Part shown: in pieces, positions 1 through 9,267 of the stretch
Position numbering within the stretch: position 1 is the stretch's first letter
Layout of the letters: each line of letters opens with the position of its first letter
NCBI GenBank assembly: GCA_937995535.1
Contig: CALKJU010000013.1
Location: 26,667-90,666 of the forward strand
Direction of reading: 5' to 3'
Source of the DNA: an uncultured Alphaproteobacteria bacterium
GTDB taxonomy: Bacteria > Pseudomonadota > Alphaproteobacteria > Geminicoccales > Geminicoccaceae
Length of the DNA stretch: 64,000 bases
Program-made: the position numbers and the translations under genes
Notes under the pieces: generated by a model
The model's input: the letters and a program-made list of their open reading frames with translations, nothing else
What the model was told of the DNA's origin: nothing
Databases searched by the model: none

Positions 1-3000
1 CTGGCCGGCGTCTTCGCCTACATCAAGCTCGGCCGGAACGAGGATCCGCCATTCACCATCCGGACAATGGTCGTGCAGGTGGTGTGGCCGGGCGCCACGC
101 TCGACGAGACCGTACTCCAGGTCACCGAGCGCATCGAGCGTAAGCTGCAGGAGATCGAGCCGATCGACGTCCTGCGCAGCTATACCAAGGCCGGGCTCGC
201 CGTGATCTTCGTCGACCTGACAGACGCGCTGCCGGCGGCGGACATTCCCCTGACTTGGCAGCGTGTGCGCAACGACGTCGGCGATATCTGGCACACCTTG
301 CCACAGGGCGTCGTGGGGCCGTTCTTCAACGACAGGTTCGGCGATGTCTTCGGCACGATCTACGGCTTCACCGCGGACGGTTTCACTCATCGCGAGCTGC
401 GCGATCATGTCGAGCACATCCGTTCGGAACTGCTCAAGATCCCCGACGTCTCGATCGTCGAGATCATCGGCGCCCAGGACGAGGTGATCTTCGTCGAGTT
501 CTCGACGCAGGAGCTGGCGACGCTGGGGATCGACCGGCGCGAGCTGCTGACCGCGTTGGCGACACAGAACGCGGTCCGCCCGGCCGGCGTGATCCGCACC
601 GGTGAGGAGAACATTTCGATCCGCGTCACCGGGGCGTTCGGTTCGGAGCAGGACCTGCTCGACATCAACTTCGTCGCCGGTGGGCGGCTGGTGCCACTGA
701 GCGACATCGCCGAGGTTCGCCGCGGCTATTCCGACCCGCCGCAGCCGATGTTCCGGGTCAATGGCAAGCCGGCGATCGGCCTGGGCGTCGCCATGCGCGA
801 CGGCGGCGATATCCTGGCGCTGGGGCAGAACCTCCGCCAGCGGATCGCCGAGTTGACCGTCGACCTGCCGGTCGGCATCGAGCCGTTCCTCGTCGCCGAC
901 CAGTCGATCGTGGTCGACCAGGCGATCGCCGAGTTCATGGAATCACTGTGGCAGGCGATCGGCATCATCCTCGCCGTCAGCTTCATCAGCCTCGGCGTCC
1001 GCCCGGGGCTGGTCGTCGCCTTCGCCATCCCGCTCACGCTGGCGGTCGTGTTCAGCCTGATGCAGGTCACGTCGATCGACATGCAGCGGATCTCGCTGGG
1101 GGCGCTGATCATCGCGCTGGCGCTGCTGGTCGACGACGCGATGACCACGACCGACGCGACGCTCCGCCGGCTCGGCGCCGGTGACGAGAAAGCGGTCGCC
1201 GCGCAGTACGCCTTCGACAAATATGCGTTCGCGATGCTCGCCGGGACACTCGTGACCATCGCCGGCTTCGTCCCGGTTGGCTTCGCGCAGAGCTCGGCGG
1301 GCGAGTACACTTTCTCCCTGTTCGCCGTGGTGACGATGGCGCTGCTCGTCTCCTGGCTGGTCGCCGTGCTGTTCACCCCGCTGATGAACGTGCTGATCCT
1401 CCGCCCGCCGAAGGACCAGCAGCCGGCGGACGCGGCGCCGCGCGGTGTCGAAGCGGTCTATCGCCGCTTTCTCATCCTGGCGTTGCGCCTGCGCTGGGTC
1501 ACGATCGCCGTCACGGTCGGGCTGTTCATCCTGGCGATCCTGCTGATGCCGCTGATCCCGCGCCAGTTCTTCCCGTCCTCCGACCGGCCCGAGCTGGTTG
1601 TCGATCTCACCTTGCCGCAGCAGGCCTCGATCTTCGCCAGCGAGGCCGTGGTCCAGCGGTTCGACGCCGCGCTCGAGGGTGATCCGGACGTGGCGAGCTG
1701 GAGCGCTTATGTCGGCCGCGGCGCGATCCGCTTCTACCTCCCGCTCGACGTGCAGCTCGCCAACGACTTCTTCTCGCAGGTCGTGATCGTGGCCAAGGAC
1801 GTGGCGGCGCGCGAACGGCTCCGCGCCCGCCTGGAGGAGCGGCTGACGCTCGACTTCCCGGAGCTGATCGCGCGGATCTACCCGCTGGAGCTGGGTCCGC
1901 CCGTCGGCTGGCCGGTGCAGTATCGCGCCCTCGGGCCCGACCCCTCGCGGGTGCGCGAGATCGCCTTCGACCTCGCCCAGGTGGTGGCCCGCAGCCCCAA
2001 GACCGAGAAGGTTCACTTCGACTGGATCGAGCCGGCCCGGCAGGTCCGCATCCGCATCGACCAGAACGAGGCACGGCGGCTCGGCCTCAGCTCCGAGGCG
2101 CTGGCCGGCGTGCTCAACACGATCATCACCGGTGCGCCGGTGACCCAGGTTCGCGACGACATCTACCTCGTCGACGTCGTCGTCCGCGCGACCCAGGAAC
2201 AGCGCGTCTCGTTGACCACCCTGCCGCTGGTCCAGGTGGCCACGCCGAGCGGGCGTACGGTGCCGCTCAGCCAGTTCGCCACCTTCGAGTATGATCAGGA
2301 GCTGCCGCTGCTGTGGCGCCGCGACCGGGTACCGACGCTGACCGTGCAGGCGGACGTCGTCCGCGGCCACCTGCCGGAGGCGGTGGTCAATGAACTCGCC
2401 CCGGATATCGCCGAGTTCGCCCGCACTTTACCACGGGATTACCGCATCGAGACCGGCGGGACGGTCGAGGAGAGCCAGCAGTCGCAGGCCTCGGTGGCCG
2501 CGGTGGTGCCAGCCATGCTGCTCATCATGCTGACCGTGCTGATGGTTCAGCTGCGCAGCTTCCAGCGGTTGGTGCTGGTCCTGATGGTGGCACCTTTGGG
2601 CCTGATCGGGGTGGTTGTGGCGCTACTGCCCTCGGGCCGACCGCTCGGCTTCGTCGCCATTCTGGGGATGCTCGCCCTGGTCGGCATGATCACCAAGAAC
2701 ACCTTGATCCTGATCGGCCAGATCGAGGACGAGCGGGCCGCGGGCAAGAGCGTGCGCGAGGCCGTGATCGACGCCTGCACGGTGCGTTTCCGGCCGATCA
2801 TGCTCACCGCGGTGTCCACCGTGCTGGGAATGATCCCGATCGCCTTCACGGTGTTCTGGGGGCCGATGGCGTTCGCCATCGCCGGCGGCCTGCTCGTCGC
2901 CACCCTGCTCACGCTGATCTTCTTCCCCGCGGCCTACGTCGCTTGGTTCGAGCGCCAGGAGGCCCGTGCCGCGCTTGCGGCCCGAGCGAACTCAGGCTGA
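1..3000 (+). CDS. RND multidrug efflux inner-membrane pump (AcrB/HAE1 family), 5'-truncated by window edge
   Basis: The reading frame is open from the first base, and 22 codons precede the first ATG at 67, so the true start lies upstream and only the extreme N-terminus is missing. About 999 residues are visible, near the usual 1,000 to 1,050. The protein has the two-fold RND layout: a first large periplasmic loop, a transmembrane block at about 925-1400, a hinge, a second loop, and a final block at about 2490-2960. The proton-relay acidic pair is present as LVDDA at 1126-1140, and the facing lysine in the second half lies in ITKN at 2689-2700. The family exports drugs or solvents by proton antiport with a periplasmic adaptor and an outer-membrane channel. 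Those partners are not visible, and the substrate cannot be told. Confidence 0.93.
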   Translation: MAGVFAYIKLGRNEDPPFTIRTMVVQVVWPGATLDETVLQVTERIERKLQEIEPIDVLRSYTKAGLAVIFVDLTDALPAADIPLTWQRVRNDVGDIWHTLPQGVVGPFFNDRFGDVFGTIYGFTADGFTHRELRDHVEHIRSELLKIPDVSIVEIIGAQDEVIFVEFSTQELATLGIDRRELLTALATQNAVRPAGVIRTGEENISIRVTGAFGSEQDLLDINFVAGGRLVPLSDIAEVRRGYSDPPQPMFRVNGKPAIGLGVAMRDGGDILALGQNLRQRIAELTVDLPVGIEPFLVADQSIVVDQAIAEFMESLWQAIGIILAVSFISLGVRPGLVVAFAIPLTLAVVFSLMQVTSIDMQRISLGALIIALALLVDDAMTTTDATLRRLGAGDEKAVAAQYAFDKYAFAMLAGTLVTIAGFVPVGFAQSSAGEYTFSLFAVVTMALLVSWLVAVLFTPLMNVLILRPPKDQQPADAAPRGVEAVYRRFLILALRLRWVTIAVTVGLFILAILLMPLIPRQFFPSSDRPELVVDLTLPQQASIFASEAVVQRFDAALEGDPDVASWSAYVGRGAIRFYLPLDVQLANDFFSQVVIVAKDVAARERLRARLEERLTLDFPELIARIYPLELGPPVGWPVQYRALGPDPSRVREIAFDLAQVVARSPKTEKVHFDWIEPARQVRIRIDQNEARRLGLSSEALAGVLNTIITGAPVTQVRDDIYLVDVVVRATQEQRVSLTTLPLVQVATPSGRTVPLSQFATFEYDQELPLLWRRDRVPTLTVQADVVRGHLPEAVVNELAPDIAEFARTLPRDYRIETGGTVEESQQSQASVAAVVPAMLLIMLTVLMVQLRSFQRLVLVLMVAPLGLIGVVVALLPSGRPLGFVAILGMLALVGMITKNTLILIGQIEDERAAGKSVREAVIDACTVRFRPIMLTAVSTVLGMIPIAFTVFWGPMAFAIAGGLLVATLLTLIFFPAAYVAWFERQEARAALAARANSG

Positions 3001-3026
3001 CATGCGGGCGCGAGCTTGACCGCTGC

Positions 3027-3047
3027 GAGGGGTGTCGCGTGACCCTC
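3027..3047. terminator. Possible weak hairpin between convergent genes
   Basis: GAGGG at 3027-3031 can pair with CCCTC at 3043-3047, shortly after the RND stop and before the stop of the convergent UPF0114 gene. There is no T-tract, so this is only a weak candidate for an intrinsic terminator. Confidence 0.22.
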
Positions 3048-3068
3048 AGGGGCGATGGCGGGCCCGGC

Positions 3069-3590
3069 CTAGTGACCGCGCAGGAACCACGCCAAGGCAA
3101 AGATCACCGCGGCGACCCCGAGACCCAGCGAGAGCATGTCGCGCTCCACGCCCCAGGAGAACACCTGTTCGAGAAACAGCACGCCGAGCAGGACGATGAC
3201 GATCCCTGCGAGCCGATTCTTCAGCTCGTCGAAATCCTGGGCGACCAGCCAGCGCGGTACCGGTAGCTCGCGGTCGACGAGCAAGCCGTAGAGGCCGATC
3301 GCGATCACCTGCATGATGCTGGCGAGCAGGACCAGATCGACGAGCTTGATCGCCGGCAGGAACAGCTCGCGGGCGGACAGGCCCTGGCTCCCGGGCAGGA
3401 GGAGCTTGACGATCTCGACCAGCGTCTCGATGGCGCCGAGCAGGATGATCGTCGCCGAGGCAAGGAGCAGCGCCGCGACTCCGATCAGCGTGACGACCTT
3501 GAGCGCACCGGCGACGAGCCCAGCGGTATGCAACCGGGCCGGCGGCGCCGCGGGGTCCCCTCCCGGCGATCCGCCGGCAGGTTCGGTCAC
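3069..3590 (-). CDS. UPF0114/YqhA-family membrane protein
   Basis: This 173-residue membrane protein starts at a GTG (3590). The open frame continues further upstream, but those residues are low-complexity and run antisense to the next gene, so the GTG matches the family length of about 160 to 175. After a short Pro/Gly-rich N-terminus there are about four transmembrane segments. The segment between the second and third contains acidic residues and the pattern SARELFLPAIKLVDLVLLA, typical of YqhA-like proteins. The family has no firm biochemical role and is usually called a putative inner-membrane protein. It is convergent with the RND pump. The family call is from memory of the pattern; the function is unknown. 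Confidence 0.78.
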   Translation of the reverse strand: MTEPAGGSPGGDPAAPPARLHTAGLVAGALKVVTLIGVAALLLASATIILLGAIETLVEIVKLLLPGSQGLSARELFLPAIKLVDLVLLASIMQVIAIGLYGLLVDRELPVPRWLVAQDFDELKNRLAGIVIVLLGVLFLEQVFSWGVERDMLSLGLGVAAVIFALAWFLRGH

Positions 3591-3841
3591 GCGTGTAGCT
3601 CGCGGCGCGTGGGCTGGCGCATGGCGGGATACCTCTCGCCCAACCCGTCGGGCGGCGCAAGCGGGGCAGGGACCGCCCACCGGCTGGAGCCCGCGCGCCC
3701 AATGGTCGCGTCGAGCGGTTGGCGGTTGGACAACCTCCTGGCGCATGGGAAGAGGACATGCGGCCGAGCTCGGCCACGCGGGCGATGCCGCGCCCAGCGC
3801 CGCACGACCACCGGCCGAGTGCGCAATGGGAGCCACCACAC

Positions 3842-4948
3842 GTGAGTGAGCCAGCGAGCAAACAGGCCGGTGCGCGGGCCCGCCGGCCGAGCCCCACGGC
3901 CACGCCGGCCGAGGCGTCGGCAACGCTGCCCCCGGCCCGCCTGCCGGTCGACCTCGCCCTGCAGGGCGGCGGCTCGCACGGCGCGTTCACCTGGGGGGTG
4001 CTCGATCGCCTGCTCGAGGAGGACGAGCGTCTGCTGATCGAGGCGATCTCGGGCACCTCGGCTGGGGCGATGAACGCCGCCGTGCTGGCCTCGGGGTTCG
4101 CCACTGGTGGGGTGGCCGGGGCGCGCGTTGCGCTCGAGCGGTTCTGGCGCTCGGTCTCGCGGGCGGCGATGCTGAGCCCGCTGCAACGCGGCCCGATCGA
4201 CATCCTGCTGGGCCGCTGGACACTCGACTCCTCGCCAGCGTTCATCGCCATGGACCTCGCGAGCCGGCTGGTCTCGCCCTACGACCTCAATCCTGGCGGC
4301 TTCAACCCGCTGGGCGACATTCTCGCGCACAGCATCGACTTCGAGCGGCTCGGTGCCTCGCCGATCAAGGTGTTCGTCACGGCGACGAATGTCCGCACCG
4401 GCCGCGGGCGAGTGTTCCGCAACGCCGACATCACGCCTGACGTGCTGCTCGCCTCGGCCTGTCTGCCGTTCATGTTCCAGGCCATCGAGATCGACGGGGA
4501 GCCTTACTGGGACGGTGGCTACTCGGGCAATCCGACGCTCACGCCGCTGATGCGCGAGAGCGAGGCCAACGACATGATCCTCGTCGCGATCAACCCGGTG
4601 GAGCGGCCGGGGATCCCGCGCTCAGCGCGCGACATCCTCAATCGGCTCAACGAGATTTCGTTCAATTCCGTGTTGATCAAGGAGCTGCGGATGATGGCGC
4701 TGCTCCGCCGGGTGATCGAGCCGGGCGACGTCGAGAGCAAGCGCTGGGCGCAGCCGCGGATGCATCTGATCGCCAGCCCGCTGATGGTCGAGCTCGGCTA
4801 CTCCTCGAAGCTCAACGCCGAGTGGGCCTTCCTCGAGATGCTCCGCGACGAGGGCCGACGCGCGGCGGACGAGTTTCTGAGCACCAAGGGTGACAATCTC
4901 GGCAAGCGGCATTCGATCGACATCGACGTGCTGCTGGACGGCGTCTGA
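3842..4948 (+). CDS. Patatin-like phospholipase
   Basis: The protein has 368 residues from a GTG at 3842. That start is preceded by GGGAG about ten bases upstream and avoids an unconvincing 41-residue extension to an ATG at 3719. The patatin fold signature is complete: the oxyanion-hole motif GGGSHGAFTWG at residues 42-52, the nucleophile elbow GTSAG with Ser73, and the catalytic aspartate in DGG at residues 224-226. These give the Ser-Asp dyad of bacterial acyl hydrolases related to patatin and ExoU. The first 30 residues are Ala/Pro/Arg-rich and probably disordered, and there is no clear signal peptide, so a cytoplasmic or membrane-associated lipase is likely. The permease at 4953 follows after only 4 bases, suggesting co-transcription. 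The substrate is not predictable. Confidence 0.88.
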   Translation: MSEPASKQAGARARRPSPTATPAEASATLPPARLPVDLALQGGGSHGAFTWGVLDRLLEEDERLLIEAISGTSAGAMNAAVLASGFATGGVAGARVALERFWRSVSRAAMLSPLQRGPIDILLGRWTLDSSPAFIAMDLASRLVSPYDLNPGGFNPLGDILAHSIDFERLGASPIKVFVTATNVRTGRGRVFRNADITPDVLLASACLPFMFQAIEIDGEPYWDGGYSGNPTLTPLMRESEANDMILVAINPVERPGIPRSARDILNRLNEISFNSVLIKELRMMALLRRVIEPGDVESKRWAQPRMHLIASPLMVELGYSSKLNAEWAFLEMLRDEGRRAADEFLSTKGDNLGKRHSIDIDVLLDGV

Positions 4949-4952
4949 GCCG

Positions 4953-6407
4953 ATGGGGCTCCTCGGGATCCTCGTCGGCCTCGGCCTGCTGATCGCGCTC
5001 GCCTACCGCGGCTGGACCATCCTGCTGCTGGCACCGCTCGGCGCGCTGATCGCCGCCGCGGCCGCGCGTGAGCCGCTGCTCGCCCACTGGACCCAGACCT
5101 TCATGGTCAGCGGTGGCGGCTTCTTCGCGCAGTTCTTCCCACTCTTCCTGCTCGGCGCGGTGTTCGGCAAGCTGATGGACGACACCGGCTCGGTCCGCTC
5201 GATCGCCGACTACATGTCCGATCGCCTCGGGCCGAGCCGGGCGATCCTCGCGGTCGTGCTGGCCGGCGCGGCGGTGACCTATGGCGGGGTCAGCCTGTTC
5301 GTCGCCTTCTTCGTCATCGTGCCGATGGCGCAGGCGCTGTTCCGCGCCGCCGACATCCCGCACCGGCTGATCCCGGCGGCCGTGGCGCTCGGCACCTCGA
5401 CCTTCACGATGTCGGCGATGCCGGGCACGCCGGCGATCCAGAACGCGATCCCGATGCCGTTCTTCGGCACCACGCCGTTCGCTGCGCCCGGCCTCGGAAT
5501 CATCGCCTCGGTGGTCATGCTGCTGCTTGGGCTGTGGTGGCTGCAGGCGCGCGCCGGCGCCGCCCGCCGGGCCGGCGAGGGCTATGGCCACGACGCCCCG
5601 GGAGCGCACGAGACGGCGGCGGCGGATCCGCTGGTCCGCGAGCGCGCGACGACCGCGCGCGAGTTCGACCCGGCTGAGATTGGCCACGGCGAGCACAGCC
5701 GGGAGCTGCCGCCGATCGCCATCGCGGCGTTGCCGCTGGTCCTCGTCGTGGTCGTCAACTTCGCCATGGTGATGCTCATCCTGCCGGCGCTCGACACCGC
5801 GTTCCTGGCCGAGGAGCGGTGGGGCGGCACGTCGCTCTCGGCGGTCGGCGGGGTCTGGGCGGTGGTCACGGCGCTAGCGGCGGCGATCCTCGTCCTGCTC
5901 GCGGTGAGCGGCTGGCGGCTGCCCTCGCCGCGGGCGACGATCGACGCCGGCGCCAACGCCTCGGTCCTGCCGGCGGTCAGCGTCGCGAGCCTGGTCGGCT
6001 TCGGCGCGGTGGTCGCGGCGATGCCGGCGTTCGAGCTGGTCCGCGACTGGGTCCTGTCGATCGAGGGCGGGCCGCTCGTCTCGCTCGCGCTCGCCACCAA
6101 CGTGCTGGCGGCGCTGACCGGCTCCGCCTCGGGCGGGCTGACCATCGCGCTCGACGCGCTGGGTGCCACCTATCTGCAGATCGCAGCCGAGACCGGCATC
6201 GATCCGGCGCTGATGCACCGCGTCGCGGTCATCGGCGCCGGCACGCTCGACAGCCTGCCGCACAACGGTGCCGTGGTCACGCTGCTCGCCGTGGCCGGCT
6301 CGACCCACGGCAAGAGCTATCTCGACCTGTTCATGGCCGCGGTGGTCAGCGCCCTGGTCGCGCTGGTGGTGGTGATCGCGCTGGGCACGCTGTTCGGCTC
6401 GTTCTGA
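4953..6407 (+). CDS. GntP-like permease (gluconate/organic-acid type transporter)
   Basis: This is a 484-residue polytopic membrane protein with about 11 to 13 hydrophobic helices. It starts at ATG 4953, four bases after the patatin stop; an earlier in-frame codon at 4890 would overlap that gene. The N-terminal glycine-rich helix, the GGG-FFAQFFP region near residue 50, the TYGGVSLFVAFFVIVPMA helix and the TSTFTMSAMPGTPAIQN segment resemble GntP/CitMHS-type carboxylate permeases. So does the late segment with LTGSASGGLTIAL and TLDSLPHNGAV. A cytoplasmic Glu/Arg-rich loop near residues 205-255 splits the two halves. Family members carry gluconate, hydroxy-acids or similar anions by proton symport. 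The adjacent lipase gives little hint of the real substrate. Confidence 0.83.
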   Translation: MGLLGILVGLGLLIALAYRGWTILLLAPLGALIAAAAAREPLLAHWTQTFMVSGGGFFAQFFPLFLLGAVFGKLMDDTGSVRSIADYMSDRLGPSRAILAVVLAGAAVTYGGVSLFVAFFVIVPMAQALFRAADIPHRLIPAAVALGTSTFTMSAMPGTPAIQNAIPMPFFGTTPFAAPGLGIIASVVMLLLGLWWLQARAGAARRAGEGYGHDAPGAHETAAADPLVRERATTAREFDPAEIGHGEHSRELPPIAIAALPLVLVVVVNFAMVMLILPALDTAFLAEERWGGTSLSAVGGVWAVVTALAAAILVLLAVSGWRLPSPRATIDAGANASVLPAVSVASLVGFGAVVAAMPAFELVRDWVLSIEGGPLVSLALATNVLAALTGSASGGLTIALDALGATYLQIAAETGIDPALMHRVAVIGAGTLDSLPHNGAVVTLLAVAGSTHGKSYLDLFMAAVVSALVALVVVIALGTLFGSF

Positions 6408-6620
6408 GCCTCGGCGAGCCTTCTGGTAGAGGGCGAACGCCATCCGCGCGGCGTGGGGCCCGCCCCCGTGGCGCAGGGCGAGGCCGGGCAGCGGCCGCGC
6501 CTTCAGCCCGGACAGGCAGCCGGCCGGGATGACGCCGCGCTCGACCAGGTCGATCTCGCCACCGGGATAGCCGTAGGTCCGGGTGAACACCGGACCGGTC
6601 ATCGCCCGCGACGGCCGAGT
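6408..6620 (-). pseudogene. C-terminal remnant of an L-asparaginase gene
   Basis: On the minus strand about 65 to 70 codons read like the C-terminal domain of a bacterial L-asparaginase. The frame has SRAMTGPVFTRTYGYPGGEI, then DLVERGVIPAG, then LSGLKARPL. These correspond to the family pattern of an SR-G-V strand, a tYGypGse turn, a GlipAG turn and a KAR-lL helix. Upstream, where the catalytic N-terminal domain should be, no frame continues the similarity. The frame also has no stop of its own here and runs on antisense into the permease gene. With no N-terminal threonine motifs and no proper end it cannot encode an active enzyme. The identification is from memory of the family. Confidence 0.5.
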
Positions 6621-7082
6621 TGAATGGCAGGCCGGTCGCATTCGCACCCAGCCACGCACGGCGACCAAGTTGACGCCGAACAGACCGGAGTCGCATCGCT
6701 CGAGCGCCGGAAAGACGGTCGAGGCTGCGCCCTCGTCGTCGGCCTTGAACTCGCCGGGACGGCGCGAAGCAGCACGCGAACCAAGCCGGGTGTCGGGAGA
6801 CGACCTGTCGAGACGGCATCGGCAAGGGCCGTCCCGCCGAGGTCAGGCGGCGACCGCGCGCGTCGAGCTGCTGGCAACGGCCCCAGCAACGAAGTGACGG
6901 GCGACCAGCTGTCCAGCCGATACCAAGGAACGATCGCAGATTCGATCGTGCAACGCGGCGCGTCAGCGAGCCGTCATGAAGCTGCCCGCTCCGTACGGCC
7001 GTCAAAACTCTGGCGACACTCTGCTGGCGTGCCGGTAAGAGACCGCCTCGGGGCCGAGCGAGCGAGCAACCGGAGCGGCGCC
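6621..7082. other. Intergenic stretch without a recognisable gene
   Basis: About 460 bases between the asparaginase remnant and the ABC-domain gene. Frames on both strands are open, as expected at this GC content, but their translations are Arg/Ser/Pro-rich and resemble no family I know. The in-frame extension of the downstream gene from an ATG at 6624 is of this kind and was not accepted as coding. The stretch may be decayed DNA together with the promoter of the gene at 7083. Confidence 0.5.
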
Positions 7083-8027
7083 ATGGTGGCGATGTATCGA
7101 TCCATCTGGCGCGTCAGCGGCCGCCGGCAGATCCTGCTGATCCTGCTCGCGGTCATGGTGGCCGCGCTCGCCGCGGCGCCGTTCAAATTCCAGCAGCTCG
7201 TCATCAATGCGCTGATCGAGGGGACGGATCGCTATCGCCTCGTCTGGCTCTGCGCCGGCTTTCTCGGCGTGGTGCTGCTCAGCGCCGGGCTGAAATTCCT
7301 GCTCGGCCTGAGCGTGGCGACGGTCGGCGAGGGGGTCGTGCTGCGGATTCGCGAGCGCCTCTACCGCAATGCCGTCCGGGCGCCGGGCGACGGCGCGGAG
7401 CGGCGCTCGGGCGCGGGCTCGCTGCTCACCATGCTCAGCGCGGAGGCCGAGGCGGTCGGAGCCTTCGTCGGCGGCGCGATCGCCATGCCGCTGGTCCAGC
7501 TCGGCACGCTGGTCAGTGTGGTCGCGTTCATCGCCGCCAACCAGCCGCGCCTCGGACTCCTCGTGGCCGCCGTGATCCTCCCCCAGGCCATGATCGTGGT
7601 GGCGCTGCAGCGGCGCATCAACCGCCAGGTCCGCGAACGGGTCCAGGCGCTACGCGACGCGTCGGGCCGGATCTCGGCTGGCGACCTGAGCGAGTGGGAC
7701 GCCGCGGTCGGCGCGGACTTCCGCCGGGCCTACGCGGCGCGGCGGCGCTCGTTCGTCCTCAAGCAGGGTTCGAAGCTGGCGCTCGGCGCCATCTCGGCCG
7801 TCGGCGCCGCGCTGATCCTGCTTGTCGGCGGGAACCTCGTGCTCGACGGCCGCAGCGACGTCGGCATCGTCGTCGCGAGCCTCACCGGCCTCGCCCGGAT
7901 CCAGGCGCCGTGGCGTGAGTTCGTGGCGTTCTTTCGCAGCCTCGGCGCGGTGCGGGTACAGTACGAGATGCTGCAGCCGGCGCTCTATGGCATCGAGGCC
8001 GAGCGATCGGCGTCGCGGCCGAGGTGA
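7083..8027 (+). CDS. ABC-transporter transmembrane domain protein lacking an ATPase domain
   Basis: The protein has 314 residues from ATG 7083, with GGAG about ten bases upstream; ATG 7092 is an alternative. It shows the type I exporter transmembrane fold: an N-terminal helix with the MVAALAAAPFKFQQLVINAL pattern, a second helix near residue 60, a central pair near residues 130-170 and a last pair near 230-270. The EGVVLRIRERLYRNAV segment matches the coupling region of exporters. The frame ends right after the transmembrane domain. No Walker A, signature or Walker B motif follows, and no separate ATPase gene lies nearby, since the next gene is convergent and overlaps by 43 bases. It could be a half-transporter that lost its ATPase, or a member of the known group of stand-alone transmembrane domains. 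Confidence 0.75.
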   Translation: MVAMYRSIWRVSGRRQILLILLAVMVAALAAAPFKFQQLVINALIEGTDRYRLVWLCAGFLGVVLLSAGLKFLLGLSVATVGEGVVLRIRERLYRNAVRAPGDGAERRSGAGSLLTMLSAEAEAVGAFVGGAIAMPLVQLGTLVSVVAFIAANQPRLGLLVAAVILPQAMIVVALQRRINRQVRERVQALRDASGRISAGDLSEWDAAVGADFRRAYAARRRSFVLKQGSKLALGAISAVGAALILLVGGNLVLDGRSDVGIVVASLTGLARIQAPWREFVAFFRSLGAVRVQYEMLQPALYGIEAERSASRPR

Positions 8028-9267
8028 GCCGGCGGCGGGCCGTCGAGCAGCTCGGCGAGACCGCGCAGCGCCGGCTGGCCGGCGCAGATCGTCTGCACCG
8101 CGATGAGGATCGGCACGCCGATGACGGCGCCCGCCACGCCCCATATGAAGTACCAGAGAAAGACCGACAGCAGCACCACCAAGAGCGACAGCGACAGGAC
8201 TCGCCCGGCGCCCGCGGCTCGATGCAGCTGCCCGAGAGAGACGGGATGGCCTGCAGGCCGAGGAAGACGGGCAACACGCCGGCGAGCGTGTCGAACCGGG
8301 CGATGGCGAGCAGGGTCGGGAACAGGGTGGCGACGAGCGGGCCGAGGAACGGGCTGTGGTCGAGCGCGAAGGCGATCATGGCCCAGATGCCGGCGAGCCC
8401 CAGACCGGCCAGGGCGGCGAACGCCCAGACGGCGAGGCCGGTGACGATGCTCATGCCTGTGCGGACCAGCATGACGCGCTGGGACTTCGCGGCCCTCTCG
8501 GCCGTCATGGCGGCGACGGAGAAGCCCGACGCGCCTGCGGCGTGGCGGGCGAGCTTGCCCGCGACCACCTCGACCTCGACCAGCCCGATCATGACCAAGA
8601 CCAGAATCAGGAGCGCGAAGCTCAGCGAGCCCTGCAGCCAGCCGGTGACTTGGCGGACGACGCGGAGAATGGTCGCGGTGTCGAGCTGTTCGGCGAGGAT
8701 GCCGGCGAGATAGATGCCGTGCTGCTCGAACCAGGCGGCGAGGCCCTGATAGAGGCCCTGCAGACGCGGCGCGTTGGCCACCAGCCACTGTCCGATGCCG
8801 CGCACGCCCCACGCGACCAGCGAGCCGAGCGCGCCCACGACCAGGACGGCGGCGAGCAGCGTCAGTGCCAGCGCGAGCAGCTTCGGCAGGCGCACCCCGA
8901 GTCGGCCGTGGAGCGACCAGACCACGGCGATGGTGAACAGCGCGAAGGCGAGCGGGGCGGCGATCGGCTGGGCAAGGTGCAGCGCGGCCAGGGCCAGGAT
9001 CGTGGTCGCGACGGCGAGGAGTGCCACAAGCACGCGGTCGGACCTGGGGCGGGTCAAGCCCGCGACCGGTCGCGGCGGCTGTGCCGGAGGCCGAGGCTCC
9101 GACCGCGCGCAGCCCGCGCTGGTTCCTCGCTGCCGCCCGGGCACGACGTCAGGGCGGTGGAGAATGCTCGCGTCGAGGGGCGGTAGCGCGTCGTGCTTGC
9201 CCGGCCCGGAATGGCGTGATGATCTCGCGCCGTCGTCGCGGTGCGCCGTGACGGGGAGGGCGGTCAT
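7985..9267 (-). pseudogene. AI-2E family permease, disrupted by a frameshift
   Basis: The membrane part follows the AI-2E/PerM layout: two N-terminal helices, a helix pair, a long amphipathic region, then a helix cluster ending in LPVFLGLQAIPSLSGSCIEP. After the conserved IEPR the frame degenerates, and the expected end (GRVLSLSLLVVLLSVF, then WGVAGAVIGVPILIAV) continues in another frame down to a TAG at 7985. The shift lies in the G/C run at about 8203-8217 and fits the loss of one base. The last 60 or so residues are otherwise intact, so the event is recent or a sequencing error. The start is uncertain: ATG 9267 adds about 100 residues without helices, and GTG 9033 just before the first helix is an alternative. 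The family includes a quorum-signal exporter and Na+/H+ antiporters. Confidence 0.82.

Noticed and set aside
943..2370. 475-codon open frame on the minus strand across the RND gene
   Set aside because: Long open frames antisense to real genes are expected at about 70 percent GC. The translation is Arg/Asp/His-rich without motifs, and the plus-strand frame is a clear RND pump.
6624..7082. N-terminal extension of the ABC-domain gene by 153 codons
   Set aside because: The residues are Arg/Ser/Ala-rich and unlike transporter sequence, while ATG 7083 has a ribosome-binding site and starts right before the first helix.
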